Of a stretch of DNA of 64,000 nucleotides, positions 27,184 through 35,652 are shown in pieces. This DNA comes from Isoptericola sediminis (lineage in GTDB: Bacteria > Actinomycetota > Actinomycetes > Actinomycetales > Cellulomonadaceae), in the NCBI RefSeq assembly GCF_013085345.1, contig NZ_JABFAJ010000011.1, forward strand, positions 124,001 through 188,000. Direction: 5' to 3'. How positions within the stretch are numbered: the stretch's first letter is position 1; the number at the start of each line of letters is the position of its first letter. The notes below the pieces were generated by a model that searched no databases, was not told where the DNA came from, and worked only from the letters and a program-made list of their open reading frames with translations. The translations under genes were made by a program, and so were the position numbers.

Positions 27184-28074
27184 TCACCGCACCAGTGGCC
27201 GCACCTCGTCGACGCCGCCGAGCTTCTCGGGGTTGCGCACGAAGTACAGCGCCGTGACCGCGTCGCCGGAGGTCTCGACCAGGGCGATCACCTCGACCGC
27301 GCCGTCCCGTCGGACCACGAGGGCGGGCAGCCCGTTGTACGTCGCCTCCTGCCACCGGGTGCCGGCACCGGCGGTCCGGACGAGCCCCGAGACGAACGCG
27401 GCGACCTTCTCCGCCCCGCGGATCGGGTGCCGTGCGGCCGAGGCGAGCCCGCCGCCGTCGGACAGGGAGACCACGTCCGGGGCGAGCACGTCCATCAGGC
27501 CGGCGACGTCGCCGGCCTGCGCCGCGACGACGAAGCGGCGCGCCACCTGGGCACGTTGCTCCGGTGAGGCCTCGAACCGGGGGCGCCGCGCGCGCACGTG
27601 CTCGCGCGCACGGTGCGCCGTCTGCCGCACCGCGGCCGGCGTGCGACCGGTGGCGGCGGCGATCTCCGCCCCCGAGAAGCCGAAGACCTCGCCCAGCACG
27701 AACACGGCACGTTCGATCGGGCTCAGCGTCTCCAGCACGAGCATCATCGCCATGCTCACCGACTCGGTCAGCTCGGCGTCGGCGGCCGGGTCGGCCGCGG
27801 TACGGACCGGCTCGGGCAGCCACGGCCCGACGTAGTCCTCGCGTCGCCGCTTCAGCGTGCGCAGGTGGTTCAGCCCCTGCCGGGTCACCGTCGCGACCAG
27901 GTAGGCGCGGGGGTCGCGGATCTCCCGCCCCGGCTCCTCGGCGGCCTCGACGGCCGCGGACCAGCGCAGCCACGTCTCCTGCAGCACGTCCTCGGCGTCG
28001 GCGGCGCTGCCCAGCAGCTCGTAGGCGATGGTGAACAGCAGCGGGCGGTGCTCGACGAACGGGTCGGTGCTCAT
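27184..28074 (-). CDS. ECF41-type RNA polymerase sigma factor (SigJ-like) with C-terminal SnoaL-like domain
   Basis: The 296-residue protein has sigma region 2 (RPLLFTIAYELLGSAADAED, then VLQETWLRW) and region 4 (LSPIERAVFVLGEVFGFSGAEIA), followed by a SnoaL-like domain from about residue 185. The ECF41 marks are present: WLPEP (85-89) between regions 2 and 4, DGGG in the SnoaL part, and NPEKL (281-285) near the end. In ECF41 factors the C-terminal extension tunes activity and there is no separate anti-sigma factor. The ATG overlaps the stop of the upstream flavoprotein gene (ATGA), so the two are co-transcribed. Confidence 0.95.
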   Translation of the reverse strand: MSTDPFVEHRPLLFTIAYELLGSAADAEDVLQETWLRWSAAVEAAEEPGREIRDPRAYLVATVTRQGLNHLRTLKRRREDYVGPWLPEPVRTAADPAADAELTESVSMAMMLVLETLSPIERAVFVLGEVFGFSGAEIAAATGRTPAAVRQTAHRAREHVRARRPRFEASPEQRAQVARRFVVAAQAGDVAGLMDVLAPDVVSLSDGGGLASAARHPIRGAEKVAAFVSGLVRTAGAGTRWQEATYNGLPALVVRRDGAVEVIALVETSGDAVTALYFVRNPEKLGGVDEVRPLVR

Positions 28075-29147
28075 GCCGGCACCGTCGCGGGCAGCAGCGG
28101 GCCGTCCCCGGCACGGGTCACGGCTCGGGCGGGACGCCGGACGAACCGCACGGTGGCGCGGCAGACCTGCTCCTTGACCAGGGCGGCGGCCCGCCCGCGC
28201 AGCACCGGGCCCCGCGGTACGTCCAGTCGGTCCGTCGGCTGCACGACGCCGCGCCGGCGACCCAGGCTCACGCAGGTCATCGTGAGGCCCACCGAGACCG
28301 GCCGCGGCTGCTCGCCGCGCAGCTCCGCGAGGACCGTGTCGGCCGCCGCGATCCCCAGGGGGATCGCCGTCTGGCAGCTCATCCGCAGCGGGGTCGACGC
28401 CGCGTCCCCGGCGGCCACGACGGTCGGCACGTCGACGCCGCGCAGGGCGTCGTCGACGAGCAGGCGTCCGGCGTCGTCCACCGCGAGGCCGCTGTCCCGG
28501 GCGAGGCCGGGCACGGCGAACGACGTCGCGTCCACCGTGATGCCGTCGCCGGGTGCGTCCACGTGCTCACCCTCGCGCACCTCGACGCCGAGCGCCTCGA
28601 GGCCGCGCCGGACGGCGTCCCGGGCGGCCGGGGACAGTCCGGCGGCGAGGGCCCCCGCGACGAGCCGCACCCGCAGGTGCGGGTGGGCCTCGGCGAGCTC
28701 GGACGCGGCCTCGATCCCGGTCAGCCCACCGCCGACGACGGTGACGGGCGTGCCCGCAGACGCCCCGTCGACCCGGTGGCGCAGCGCGACGGCCCCGTCC
28801 AGGTGCCGCACGGGCAGTGCCCCCGGCATCGCGGGGCCGGCACCGCTGCCCACCGCGTAGACGATCCGGTCGGCGGCCAGGTCGCCCCCGCCGGCGAGCG
28901 CCACCCCGTCCGCGCCGACCCGCGTGACCGTGTCGAGCCGCAGGTCGACGCCGGGGCGGAGCAGCGGTCGCAGCGGGCGCACCGCCGACCCCGTGCCCGC
29001 CACGAGCTGGTGCAGCCGGATCCTCTCGACGAACTCCTCCCGCGGGTTGACGACGGTCACCCGGACCGGCGTCGGCGCCTCGGCGGTCAGGTGGTTGGCG
29101 GCGGCGACCCCGGCGTACCCGGCGCCCACCACGACGATGTGCTGCAT
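28071..29147 (-). CDS. NAD(P)/FAD-dependent oxidoreductase (NDH-2-like)
   Basis: The 358-residue flavoprotein starts MQHIVVVGAGYAGVAAANHL (FAD-binding GxGxxG) and has a second nucleotide-binding motif (VTVVGGGLTGIEAASELAE). A later VPTVVAAGDAA segment binds the FAD ribityl/phosphate region. It resembles type II NADH dehydrogenases but lacks an evident membrane-binding helix. The start is ATG 29147; the longer upstream frame is rejected because it crosses the promoter. It is translationally coupled to the downstream ECF41 sigma gene and lies behind a promoter that fits ECF41 recognition, so it is the likely sigma target. Confidence 0.9.
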   Translation of the reverse strand: MQHIVVVGAGYAGVAAANHLTAEAPTPVRVTVVNPREEFVERIRLHQLVAGTGSAVRPLRPLLRPGVDLRLDTVTRVGADGVALAGGGDLAADRIVYAVGSGAGPAMPGALPVRHLDGAVALRHRVDGASAGTPVTVVGGGLTGIEAASELAEAHPHLRVRLVAGALAAGLSPAARDAVRRGLEALGVEVREGEHVDAPGDGITVDATSFAVPGLARDSGLAVDDAGRLLVDDALRGVDVPTVVAAGDAASTPLRMSCQTAIPLGIAAADTVLAELRGEQPRPVSVGLTMTCVSLGRRRGVVQPTDRLDVPRGPVLRGRAAALVKEQVCRATVRFVRRPARAVTRAGDGPLLPATVPA

Positions 29148-29177
29148 GTCCCTCACGTCCTCTCGTGTCGCCCATAC

Positions 29178-29204
29178 GACACCGGTGGACGCCGGGATGT
29201 GACA
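29178..29204 (-). promoter_or_regulatory. Predicted ECF41-type promoter
   Basis: On the minus strand TGTCACA (29198-29204) is followed after 16 bp by TGTC (29178-29181), 31 bp before the flavoprotein ATG. Described ECF41 promoters read TGTCACA, a spacer of about 16 bp, and CGTC. One mismatch in the -10 element remains. This would make the flavoprotein-sigma operon autoregulated. Confidence 0.7.
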
Positions 29205-29258
29205 TGGCCGGGCGGCACGCCCGGTGGGATGCTGGAAGGGCGTCCCCGGGAGGTCGCG

Positions 29259-30062
29259 ATGGTCCAGCACCAGTCCTCAGGTCCCTGGCACGTCACGTCG
29301 ACGGACGGCACCCGTCTGGCGGTGTGGAGCACGGGCACCGGTCCCCCGCTGCTGCTCGTGCACGGGTCGATGTCCGACCACCGGCGCTGGCGCATCGTCG
29401 ACCTGCTCGCGCAGGACCGGACGGTGCACGCGATGGACCGGCGCGGTCGGGGCGGCAGCACGGACGCTCTCGACTGGACGCCGGAGCGGGAGGTCGAGGA
29501 CGTCGTCGCCGTCATCGAGGCGGTGGCCGCGGACGCGGGGCGGCCGACCGACGTGCTGGGCCACTCGTTCGGCGGCTACCTCTGCGTCCGGGCCGCGGGG
29601 CGCACCCCGCACGTGCGGCGGCTGGTGCTCTACGAACCGGCCGTCGTCCAGCACCCTCAGCCGCCCGAGCTGGTCGCCCGCGTGCAGGCGGCGGTCGACG
29701 CCGGACGGTACGAGGAGGCCGTCGAGATCATGATGCGCGACGTCCTGCACATGCCCGAGGCGGAGCTCGCCGTGCTCCGGGAGCAGCCGAGCTGGCCGGC
29801 CCGCGTGGCCACCGCGCCGACCCTGCCCCGCGAGGAGAGCGTCCCGCTGCTGCTGGACCCCGCCGAGGCGGCCGGCGTCACGGCCCCGACCCTGCTCATC
29901 CGCGGCGGGGACAGCCCGGAGTTCCTGCAGGACGCCATCCGCACCGTGGCCGGGTCGGTCCCGGACTGCCGGGTCGTGACGCTCGAGGGCCAGCAGCACG
30001 TCGCGGACCAGACCGACCCGGAGACCTTCGCGGCCGTGGTCCGGGAGTTCCTCCGGGGCTGA
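29259..30062 (+). CDS. Alpha/beta hydrolase
   Basis: The 267-residue alpha/beta fold hydrolase has the oxyanion motif LLVHGSMSDH, the nucleophile elbow DVLGHSFGGYL and a late QQHVADQTDPETF segment carrying the base His. A cap of about 60 residues precedes the C-terminal strand. It has no signal peptide. The substrate is unknown; relatives include haloperoxidase-like and ester hydrolases. The start ATG 29259 follows GGGAGG at 5-nt spacing; ATG 29229 is a possible upstream alternative. It is divergent from the flavoprotein gene, and its promoter region overlaps the predicted ECF41 site. Confidence 0.88.
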   Translation: MVQHQSSGPWHVTSTDGTRLAVWSTGTGPPLLLVHGSMSDHRRWRIVDLLAQDRTVHAMDRRGRGGSTDALDWTPEREVEDVVAVIEAVAADAGRPTDVLGHSFGGYLCVRAAGRTPHVRRLVLYEPAVVQHPQPPELVARVQAAVDAGRYEEAVEIMMRDVLHMPEAELAVLREQPSWPARVATAPTLPREESVPLLLDPAEAAGVTAPTLLIRGGDSPEFLQDAIRTVAGSVPDCRVVTLEGQQHVADQTDPETFAAVVREFLRG

Positions 30063-30078
30063 GGCGGCGGCCGACGGC

Positions 30079-30095
30079 GGCCGGGCGTCCCGGCC
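30079..30095. terminator. Short GC hairpin after hydrolase gene
   Basis: GGCCGGG and CCCGGCC pair around a CGT loop, 17 bp after the hydrolase stop and before the convergent lipoprotein gene stop. No T-tract follows. Confidence 0.5.
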
Positions 30096-30111
30096 GGGCC
30101 CCCGGCGGAGC

Positions 30112-30882
30112 TCACAGGTTGATCGTGACGTCCGCGTCCTCGCGCAGGTCGGTGACGATCGTGTCGATCGCCGCGCTCTGCTGCTGGCTGGTGGCCTGCT
30201 GGGCGAGCTGGTCGCGCACGTCCTCGAACGGGGGAATCTCCGGTGCCGACGCGCCGTCGCCGCCCTGGGACTCCATCTGCGCGACGAGCTCGTCGTACTG
30301 CGCGCGCAGCTCCTTCTCGGACGGCTCCTGCACGTCGGCCTCCTGCTCGATGTAGGTCGAGACCTGGAACTGGGTCGCGGCGTCCGCGCGCACCTGCTCC
30401 TCCGTCAGGCCCTGCTCCTTCAACGCGCTGATGACCGCGTCGGCGGACTCGAGCCCGTTCTGCGCGGCGACGTCCTCGAGCGTGGCCCGGACGTCCTTCG
30501 CGGTGGGCTCGATCCCGGCGTCCGCCGCGGCCTGGGTCAGGAGCCGGTTGTTCACCAGCTGCTCGACGACCTGCTTCTTGAGCGCGTCCTGGTCGACCTC
30601 ACCGGCACCGCTCTGCTGCTGGGACAGGGCCGCCTGCTGCAGCTGTCCCTCGAAGCTCGTGACGAACTCCTCGCGGCCGATCTCCTCCCCGTTGACCTCG
30701 GCGACGACGTCGGGCACGTCCTCGAGGTCGGCCTCGGGCGCGGCGCCGGCGTCCGGCGCGGCCTCGGCGCTGGGGGAGGCCGGGGCGGACGAGGTGTCGT
30801 CGCCGTCGGACCCGGCGCTGCAGCCGGCGAGGGCGACGACCGCCGCCAGGGTGACGGCGGCGAGGGGACGCTTGATCGACAT
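30112..30882 (-). CDS. Lipoprotein with SurA-like N-terminal domain
   Basis: The 256-residue protein has a lipoprotein signal peptide (MSIKRPLAAVTLAAVVALAGC, lipidated Cys21), an acidic/Ala/Ser linker and then VVAEVNGEEIGREEFVTSFE. That segment and the following helices match the SurA N-terminal chaperone domain (SurA_N_3). No parvulin isomerase domain is present. The C-terminal half is helical and Gln-rich. It probably acts on the outer face of the membrane as a chaperone for exported proteins; this follows from the domain only. HelR ends just upstream on the same strand (114 bp). Confidence 0.88.
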   Translation of the reverse strand: MSIKRPLAAVTLAAVVALAGCSAGSDGDDTSSAPASPSAEAAPDAGAAPEADLEDVPDVVAEVNGEEIGREEFVTSFEGQLQQAALSQQQSGAGEVDQDALKKQVVEQLVNNRLLTQAAADAGIEPTAKDVRATLEDVAAQNGLESADAVISALKEQGLTEEQVRADAATQFQVSTYIEQEADVQEPSEKELRAQYDELVAQMESQGGDGASAPEIPPFEDVRDQLAQQATSQQQSAAIDTIVTDLREDADVTINL

Positions 30883-30996
30883 GGGTGACTCCAGACAAGG
30901 GGGTGCGGAGCATCGAGCGTAAACACACGAGTCTGGGAACGGGAGCAGGTGGTGATCAGGTCCTGTTCAGGTGCGCGTGGGTACACTCCCGGCCGC

Positions 30997-33270
30997 TCAC
31001 GGCCGACCCAGCACCACCAGCTCGCGGGTCGCCCGGGTCATGCTGACGTACCGGTCCACGGCACCTTCGATCCCCTCGCCGAACCCCTCCGGCTCCACGA
31101 GCACCACGAGGTCGAACTCGAGGCCCTTGGCGGTCGCGGGGGTCAGGGACCGCACCCGGTCGCGGTCCTCGACGGCGGCGTCGGCCGGCGGACCGGCACC
31201 GATCACGCATGCGGTGCCCTCGGGGTGCTGCGCCAGCCAGCCGTCCAGCACGTCCGTGAGCTCCGCCGTCGTGCCGTACCGGACCGGAGTCCCGCCGGGG
31301 CGCACCGACGTCGGGACGTTGGCGTCGGGGACGGCCGCGCGGATCACCGGGGCGGCCACCGCCATGACCTCCTCGGGCGTGCGGTAGTTGATCGTCAGCG
31401 ACGCCTGCTCGACGCGGTCCAGCCCGACCCGCGCCAGCCGTTCGGTCCAGGACTCGGCGAAGCCGTGCCGGGCCTGGGCCCGGTCCCCCACCACGGTGAG
31501 GCTGCGCGACGGGCAGCGGGCGAGCAGCATCTGCCACTGCGCGTCCGTGAGCTCCTGGGCCTCGTCGACGACGACGTGCGCGAACGGCCCGGCGAGGGCG
31601 TCCGGGGTGACGACGGGCAGCCCCGCGTCGCCCACCAGCGCAGCCTGCAGGTCCTGCCCGCGCAGCATGGACATCACGCCGAGGTCGGAGTCGTCGGTGG
31701 CGATCAGGTCGTCGACGACGTCGGCGACCCGGGCGCGCTCGGCGGCGCGCTCGGCCTCGGCCCGCCGGCGGCGACGGGCGTGGTCCGGGTCCCCGAGCCG
31801 GCGTCGCGCCGCGTCCAGGAGCGGCAGGTCGGCCTCGGTCCACGCGCGGGCGTCCGGACGCTGCAGGGCGGCGACCTCGTCCGCCGTGAGCCACGGCGCG
31901 CACCGGCGCAGGTAGGCGGGCACGGTCCACAGGTCTGCGACGACGTCGGTGGCTTCCAGCAGCGGCCAGGCCCGGGCCACAGCGCGCCGCAGCGTGTCGT
32001 CGGCGGCCAGCTCCTCCCGCAGGTCGGCCCCGGGCTCGGGACCTGCGATCCCGTAGGCGTCGAACTCGTCCTCGCCGAGGTGCACCCCGGGCACGGCGTC
32101 CCAGCCGGGGTTCTCGTCGGACCCGAACCCCTCCTCCTCGGGCTCCCCGGCGGCGTCGGCGAGCTTGTCGGCCAATATCGTGAGCAGCTCGCCGAGGACC
32201 ACGTCGGCCGCCTCGTTGTGCGGTGTCCCCGGATCAGGGGCGGCGAACGCCTCGGCCCAGTCGCGCGGGTCGAGCCACACGTCGCCCGACGCGGTCTCGA
32301 GGAGCATGCCCTCCGTCGGCGACTCCTCCGAGAGCGCGACGGCCGGGTCGACGGCGGCCACCATCCGCGCGTCCGCCTTGAGCCGGGCGACCTCGGGGTC
32401 GGGCTCGGGCCGGGCGGCGTCCCCCTCGGGCAGCAGGTCCGCGAGCGTGCACGTGCGCACCCCGTCCTCGCCGAGGCCGGGCAGCACGTCGGCCACGTAG
32501 CCGGGGTAGGGCCGGTGCGGGCCGACGAACAGCACGCCCCCGTGGTGCTCGCCGACGTGCGGGTCGGAGTACAGCAGGTAGGCGGCGCGGTGCAGGGCGA
32601 CGACGGTCTTGCCGGTGCCCGGCCCGCCGTCGACCACGAGGGTGCCGGCCGAGCCGGCCCGGACGATCGCGTCCTGGTCGGCGGCGATCGTCGCGAGCAC
32701 GTCGCGCATGCGGGGCGAACGGCTGGCTCCCAGGCTCGCGACGAACGAGGACTGGTCGTCGAGCGCGGCGTGCCCCGCGAGCCCGTCGGACGTGAACACC
32801 TCGTCCCAGTAGTCGGTGACCTGCCCTGCGGTCCACCGGTAGCGCCGGCGGCTGACCAGCCCTCTCGGGTCTCCGTGGGTGGCGCTGAAGAAGGGCTCGG
32901 CGGCGGGTGAGCGCCAGTCGAGCAGCAACCGCTCCCCCGCGGCGTCCGTCAGGCCGACCCGGCCGAGGTAGGTGACGACGCCGTCGGCCCGCACGATGCG
33001 CCCCAGGCACAGGTCGATGCCGAAGCGCCGCAGCATCCGCAGCCGGGCGGACAGGCGGTGGATCTCCTGGTCGCGGTCGAACGCCGCCTGCCCGGACCGG
33101 CCCGGCGCCCGGCGGGCGGCGTCCAGCCGGGTGGTCAGGTCGACGACCTGCCGGTCGATCGCGGTGGCGATCGCGGCGAGGTGCGCCTCGTCGGCGGCGA
33201 TCAGCGCGGGGTCGTCCTTGGCGGCGAGGTGCTCGGACAGGCGGAACGGTCGGCGAGGCAGCACGGGCAT
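30997..33270 (-). CDS. helR: HelD-class RNA polymerase recycling ATPase, HelR type
   Basis: HelD-family proteins are SF1 helicase-like ATPases that remove stalled RNA polymerase from DNA; HelR variants also displace rifamycins from the enzyme. The 757-residue protein has an N-terminal coiled-coil arm (LIAADEAHLAAIATAIDRQV, then DRDQEIHRLSARLRML), Walker A GGPGTGKT (215-222), a Walker B/DEAQE motif (569-573) and late motifs INYRTPEEV, ATAKGLEFDLVVLVEP and VSMTRATRELVVLG. The start is ATG 33270 (MPVLPRRPFRLSEHLAAKDD) with GGAG just upstream. A TTG start at 33342 would lie inside the upstream regulatory palindrome and is rejected. The HelR assignment rests mainly on that element. Confidence 0.9.
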   Translation of the reverse strand: MPVLPRRPFRLSEHLAAKDDPALIAADEAHLAAIATAIDRQVVDLTTRLDAARRAPGRSGQAAFDRDQEIHRLSARLRMLRRFGIDLCLGRIVRADGVVTYLGRVGLTDAAGERLLLDWRSPAAEPFFSATHGDPRGLVSRRRYRWTAGQVTDYWDEVFTSDGLAGHAALDDQSSFVASLGASRSPRMRDVLATIAADQDAIVRAGSAGTLVVDGGPGTGKTVVALHRAAYLLYSDPHVGEHHGGVLFVGPHRPYPGYVADVLPGLGEDGVRTCTLADLLPEGDAARPEPDPEVARLKADARMVAAVDPAVALSEESPTEGMLLETASGDVWLDPRDWAEAFAAPDPGTPHNEAADVVLGELLTILADKLADAAGEPEEEGFGSDENPGWDAVPGVHLGEDEFDAYGIAGPEPGADLREELAADDTLRRAVARAWPLLEATDVVADLWTVPAYLRRCAPWLTADEVAALQRPDARAWTEADLPLLDAARRRLGDPDHARRRRRAEAERAAERARVADVVDDLIATDDSDLGVMSMLRGQDLQAALVGDAGLPVVTPDALAGPFAHVVVDEAQELTDAQWQMLLARCPSRSLTVVGDRAQARHGFAESWTERLARVGLDRVEQASLTINYRTPEEVMAVAAPVIRAAVPDANVPTSVRPGGTPVRYGTTAELTDVLDGWLAQHPEGTACVIGAGPPADAAVEDRDRVRSLTPATAKGLEFDLVVLVEPEGFGEGIEGAVDRYVSMTRATRELVVLGRP

Positions 33271-33326
33271 CAGCTCCGGTCGATCGGCCCAGGGGGCCGG
33301 TGAGACCTGTGATTCTGCGCCTGCCA

Positions 33327-33348
33327 GGGGATCTTGCCGCAAGACCCC
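33327..33348 (-). promoter_or_regulatory. Rifamycin-associated element (RAE)
   Basis: A 22-bp inverted repeat reads, on the minus strand, GGGGT, then CTTGCGGCAAG, then ATCCCC. The core CTTGCGGCAAG with flanking G and C runs is the described actinobacterial RAE, a palindrome found before rifamycin-inducible genes such as rifamycin-inactivating enzymes and helR. It lies 57 bp before the helR ATG. A CTATAG sequence immediately upstream on the minus strand (about 33355-33360) could be a -10 element. Confidence 0.88.
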
Positions 33349-33384
33349 CTCCGGGCTATAGATTGAAAGTGGCGGGAGGTGTGC

Positions 33385-34650
33385 TCAGCGCTCGAACCCC
33401 CACTCGGGGTCGGTGAGCATCCGCGCGATCGCCAGACCGATCGCCAGCGCCGCCACCACCAGCGTCGCCTCCACCGCGTAGGTGAGGGCCTCGGACGTCG
33501 CGCCGTTCGACACGTGGTAGATCGCCCGGTAGGCGGACGCGCCCGGGACCATGATGACGACGGCGGGCACCGAGACGGTCACCCGCGGCACGTTCATGCG
33601 CGGGGCGACGACGGCGGCCAGCAGCCCGACGAGCAGGGCCGCGGCGGCGGCCGCCGCCTGGACGGGGACGTCGGCGTCGACGAGCCACAGCCGCCCGGTG
33701 TTGGCGACCATCCCGATGGAGGCGGCCGCCAGCGCCATGGACCACGGACTGTTGAACATCAGCGCGAACCCGAGGACGCCGAGGAAGCTCGCCAACGCCC
33801 GCAGCGACACCAGCAGCGCCGGGTCCAGGCCCATGGGTTCGGCCGGGACCGGGTCCAGGCCGACCACCATCGAGACGCCCCACACCGACAGCGCCGCCGA
33901 GGTGAGGATCATCAGGGCGTACGTGAGCCGGGCCAGCCCCGCGGAGAAGTCCAGCTTCGCGAGGTCCAGCGCGCCGGTGACCAGCGGGAACCCGGGCACC
34001 AGGAACAGCACGGCGGAGACGTACCCGGCCTCGTGGTTGGTGGCCGCTCCCCCGAGCGCGCCGAACGCGGCGAGGAACCCCACGTAGGTGGTGGTGGCCA
34101 GCGCCGCGGCGAGCATCGTCACGCCGAACTGGTTCCATCCCCGGTGGATGAGGGCGCGGCGCAGCGCCTGCCCGAGACCGGCCCCGAGGAACACCCCGGC
34201 GATCTCGACGACGCCGCCGTGGTTGAGGAAGGCGAACGCCGCGCACGCCATCGCCGCCCACAGGGCGTTGAGCGCGGCGGGGTACAGCGGGGGCTTGTCC
34301 TGGATCCGGTCGAGCCGCGCGGTGGCGTCCTCGACGCTGACGGGCTGGTCCCGCTCGACGTCCTGCGCGAACCGTTCCAGGGCGCACAGCCGGTCGGCGT
34401 TGATGCCCACGCTGCGGACCTCGGTGACCTCCGTGCGGAAGCTCGGGCCGCGGTGCGAGGTCGTGGTGATCTCGGTGAGCGTGACGTGGGCCTGGTGCCG
34501 TTCGATCCCCAGCGCGCGGGCGGCGCGGGCCATCGACGCCTTGACGCGGTACGACCCCGTCCCGGCGGACAGGGACAACCGGCCGACGCGCAACGCCACG
34601 CCGGACCGTCGGATGAGCTCGATCTCGGCGTCGTCGGGGGCTGTGGGCAC
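33385..34650 (-). CDS. Threonine/serine exporter family protein (ThrE)
   Basis: The 421-residue protein combines the cytosolic ThrE N-domain (about 1-125, with LRVGRLSLSAGTGSYRVKAS and ITTTSHRGPSFRTEV) with about ten membrane helices made of the DUF1212 and ThrE_2 halves. The segment FLVPGFPLVTGALDLAKLDFSAG is a family hallmark. It exports threonine or serine using the membrane potential, as known for Corynebacterium ThrE. GTG 34650 (MPTAPDDAEIEL) is chosen; the upstream frame runs into the divergent promoter. It ends 36 bp before the RAE of helR. Confidence 0.9.
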   Translation of the reverse strand: MPTAPDDAEIELIRRSGVALRVGRLSLSAGTGSYRVKASMARAARALGIERHQAHVTLTEITTTSHRGPSFRTEVTEVRSVGINADRLCALERFAQDVERDQPVSVEDATARLDRIQDKPPLYPAALNALWAAMACAAFAFLNHGGVVEIAGVFLGAGLGQALRRALIHRGWNQFGVTMLAAALATTTYVGFLAAFGALGGAATNHEAGYVSAVLFLVPGFPLVTGALDLAKLDFSAGLARLTYALMILTSAALSVWGVSMVVGLDPVPAEPMGLDPALLVSLRALASFLGVLGFALMFNSPWSMALAAASIGMVANTGRLWLVDADVPVQAAAAAAALLVGLLAAVVAPRMNVPRVTVSVPAVVIMVPGASAYRAIYHVSNGATSEALTYAVEATLVVAALAIGLAIARMLTDPEWGFER

Positions 34651-34763
34651 GGGTCCATCCTCGGGTGCGGGCCCCGGCCAGCGCCAGGCGACCGGGTGCG
34701 CGACGATGAGACCGCGACGTCGGGGCGGTCGACATCGCACGACGAGGACGACGAGGAGCGTGC

Positions 34764-35600
34764 ATGAGCGGGACGGTGCGGCACGAGATCGACCTGCCCG
34801 ACGGCCGCGTGCTGGTGGGGCACGACACCGGCGGGCCCGACGGGGCGCCCGTCCTGGTGTGGCACCACGGGTCCCCGCAGTCCGGCGAGCTGCTCGCCCC
34901 GGTCGTGCGGGCGGCCTCCGACCGCGGGATCCGGGTGGTCTCCACGGCCCGGGCGGGCTACGGCGGGTCGACCCGACGGCCCGGGCGGACCGTCGCCGAC
35001 GCGGCCGCTGACACCGGGCACCTGCTCGACACGATCGGCGTCACCGCCTGCCACGCCGTCGGCGCCTCCGGCGGCGGTCCGCACGCGCTGGCGCTCGCGG
35101 CCCGGCGCCCCGACCTGGTCCGCGGCGTCGTGACCCTGGCCGGCATCGCCCCGTACGACGGCACCGAGGACTGGTTCGCCACGATGGCCGACGACGGCGG
35201 GCTGCGGGCCGCCCTCGACGGTGCGGCGGCGCGGCAGGCCTACGAGGAGACGGCCGAGTTCGACCCCACCAGCTTCACCGACGCCGACGTGGCGATGTTC
35301 TCCGGCCCGTGGGGCGCGCTCGGGGCCGATGCCGGACGGGCGAGCGAGTCGTGGCCCGAGGGTCTGGTCGACGACGACGTCGCGTTCGTCCGGGACTGGG
35401 GTGTCGCCCTCGCCGACGTCGCCGCCCCCGCGCTCGTCGTCCAGGGCGGTGCGGACCGGGTGGTGCCGCGCCGGCACGGGAGGTTGCTGCACGGGGCCCT
35501 GCCGGCCGGTGAGCTCTGGCTGCGTCCCCACGACGGGCACATCAGCGTGCTGGCCGCGCTGCCCGCGGCCGTGGACTGGCTCCGCGCCCACGCTGCGTGA
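34764..35600 (+). CDS. Alpha/beta hydrolase
   Basis: The 278-residue hydrolase has LVWHHGSPQSG (oxyanion region), the nucleophile elbow HAVGASGGGPHAL with Ser, a GGADRVVP acid segment and the base in PHDGHISVL. The GASGGGPHA elbow is typical of a large actinobacterial subgroup of uncharacterised hydrolases. There is no signal peptide. It is divergent from the ThrE gene (113 bp) and 52 bp upstream of the HD-GYP/LuxR gene, so it may share a transcript with it. Confidence 0.88.
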   Translation: MSGTVRHEIDLPDGRVLVGHDTGGPDGAPVLVWHHGSPQSGELLAPVVRAASDRGIRVVSTARAGYGGSTRRPGRTVADAAADTGHLLDTIGVTACHAVGASGGGPHALALAARRPDLVRGVVTLAGIAPYDGTEDWFATMADDGGLRAALDGAAARQAYEETAEFDPTSFTDADVAMFSGPWGALGADAGRASESWPEGLVDDDVAFVRDWGVALADVAAPALVVQGGADRVVPRRHGRLLHGALPAGELWLRPHDGHISVLAALPAAVDWLRAHAA

Positions 35601-35652
35601 TCTGCTCCGCGTGACCGGCGGCGAGCCGCAGGGCGAGGACTATCGTCGAAGC

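Noticed and set aside
33268-33342. TTG start for HelR at 33342
   Set aside because: It lies inside the regulatory palindrome and would make the RAE part of the coding region; ATG 33270 has a Shine-Dalgarno and fits the family start.
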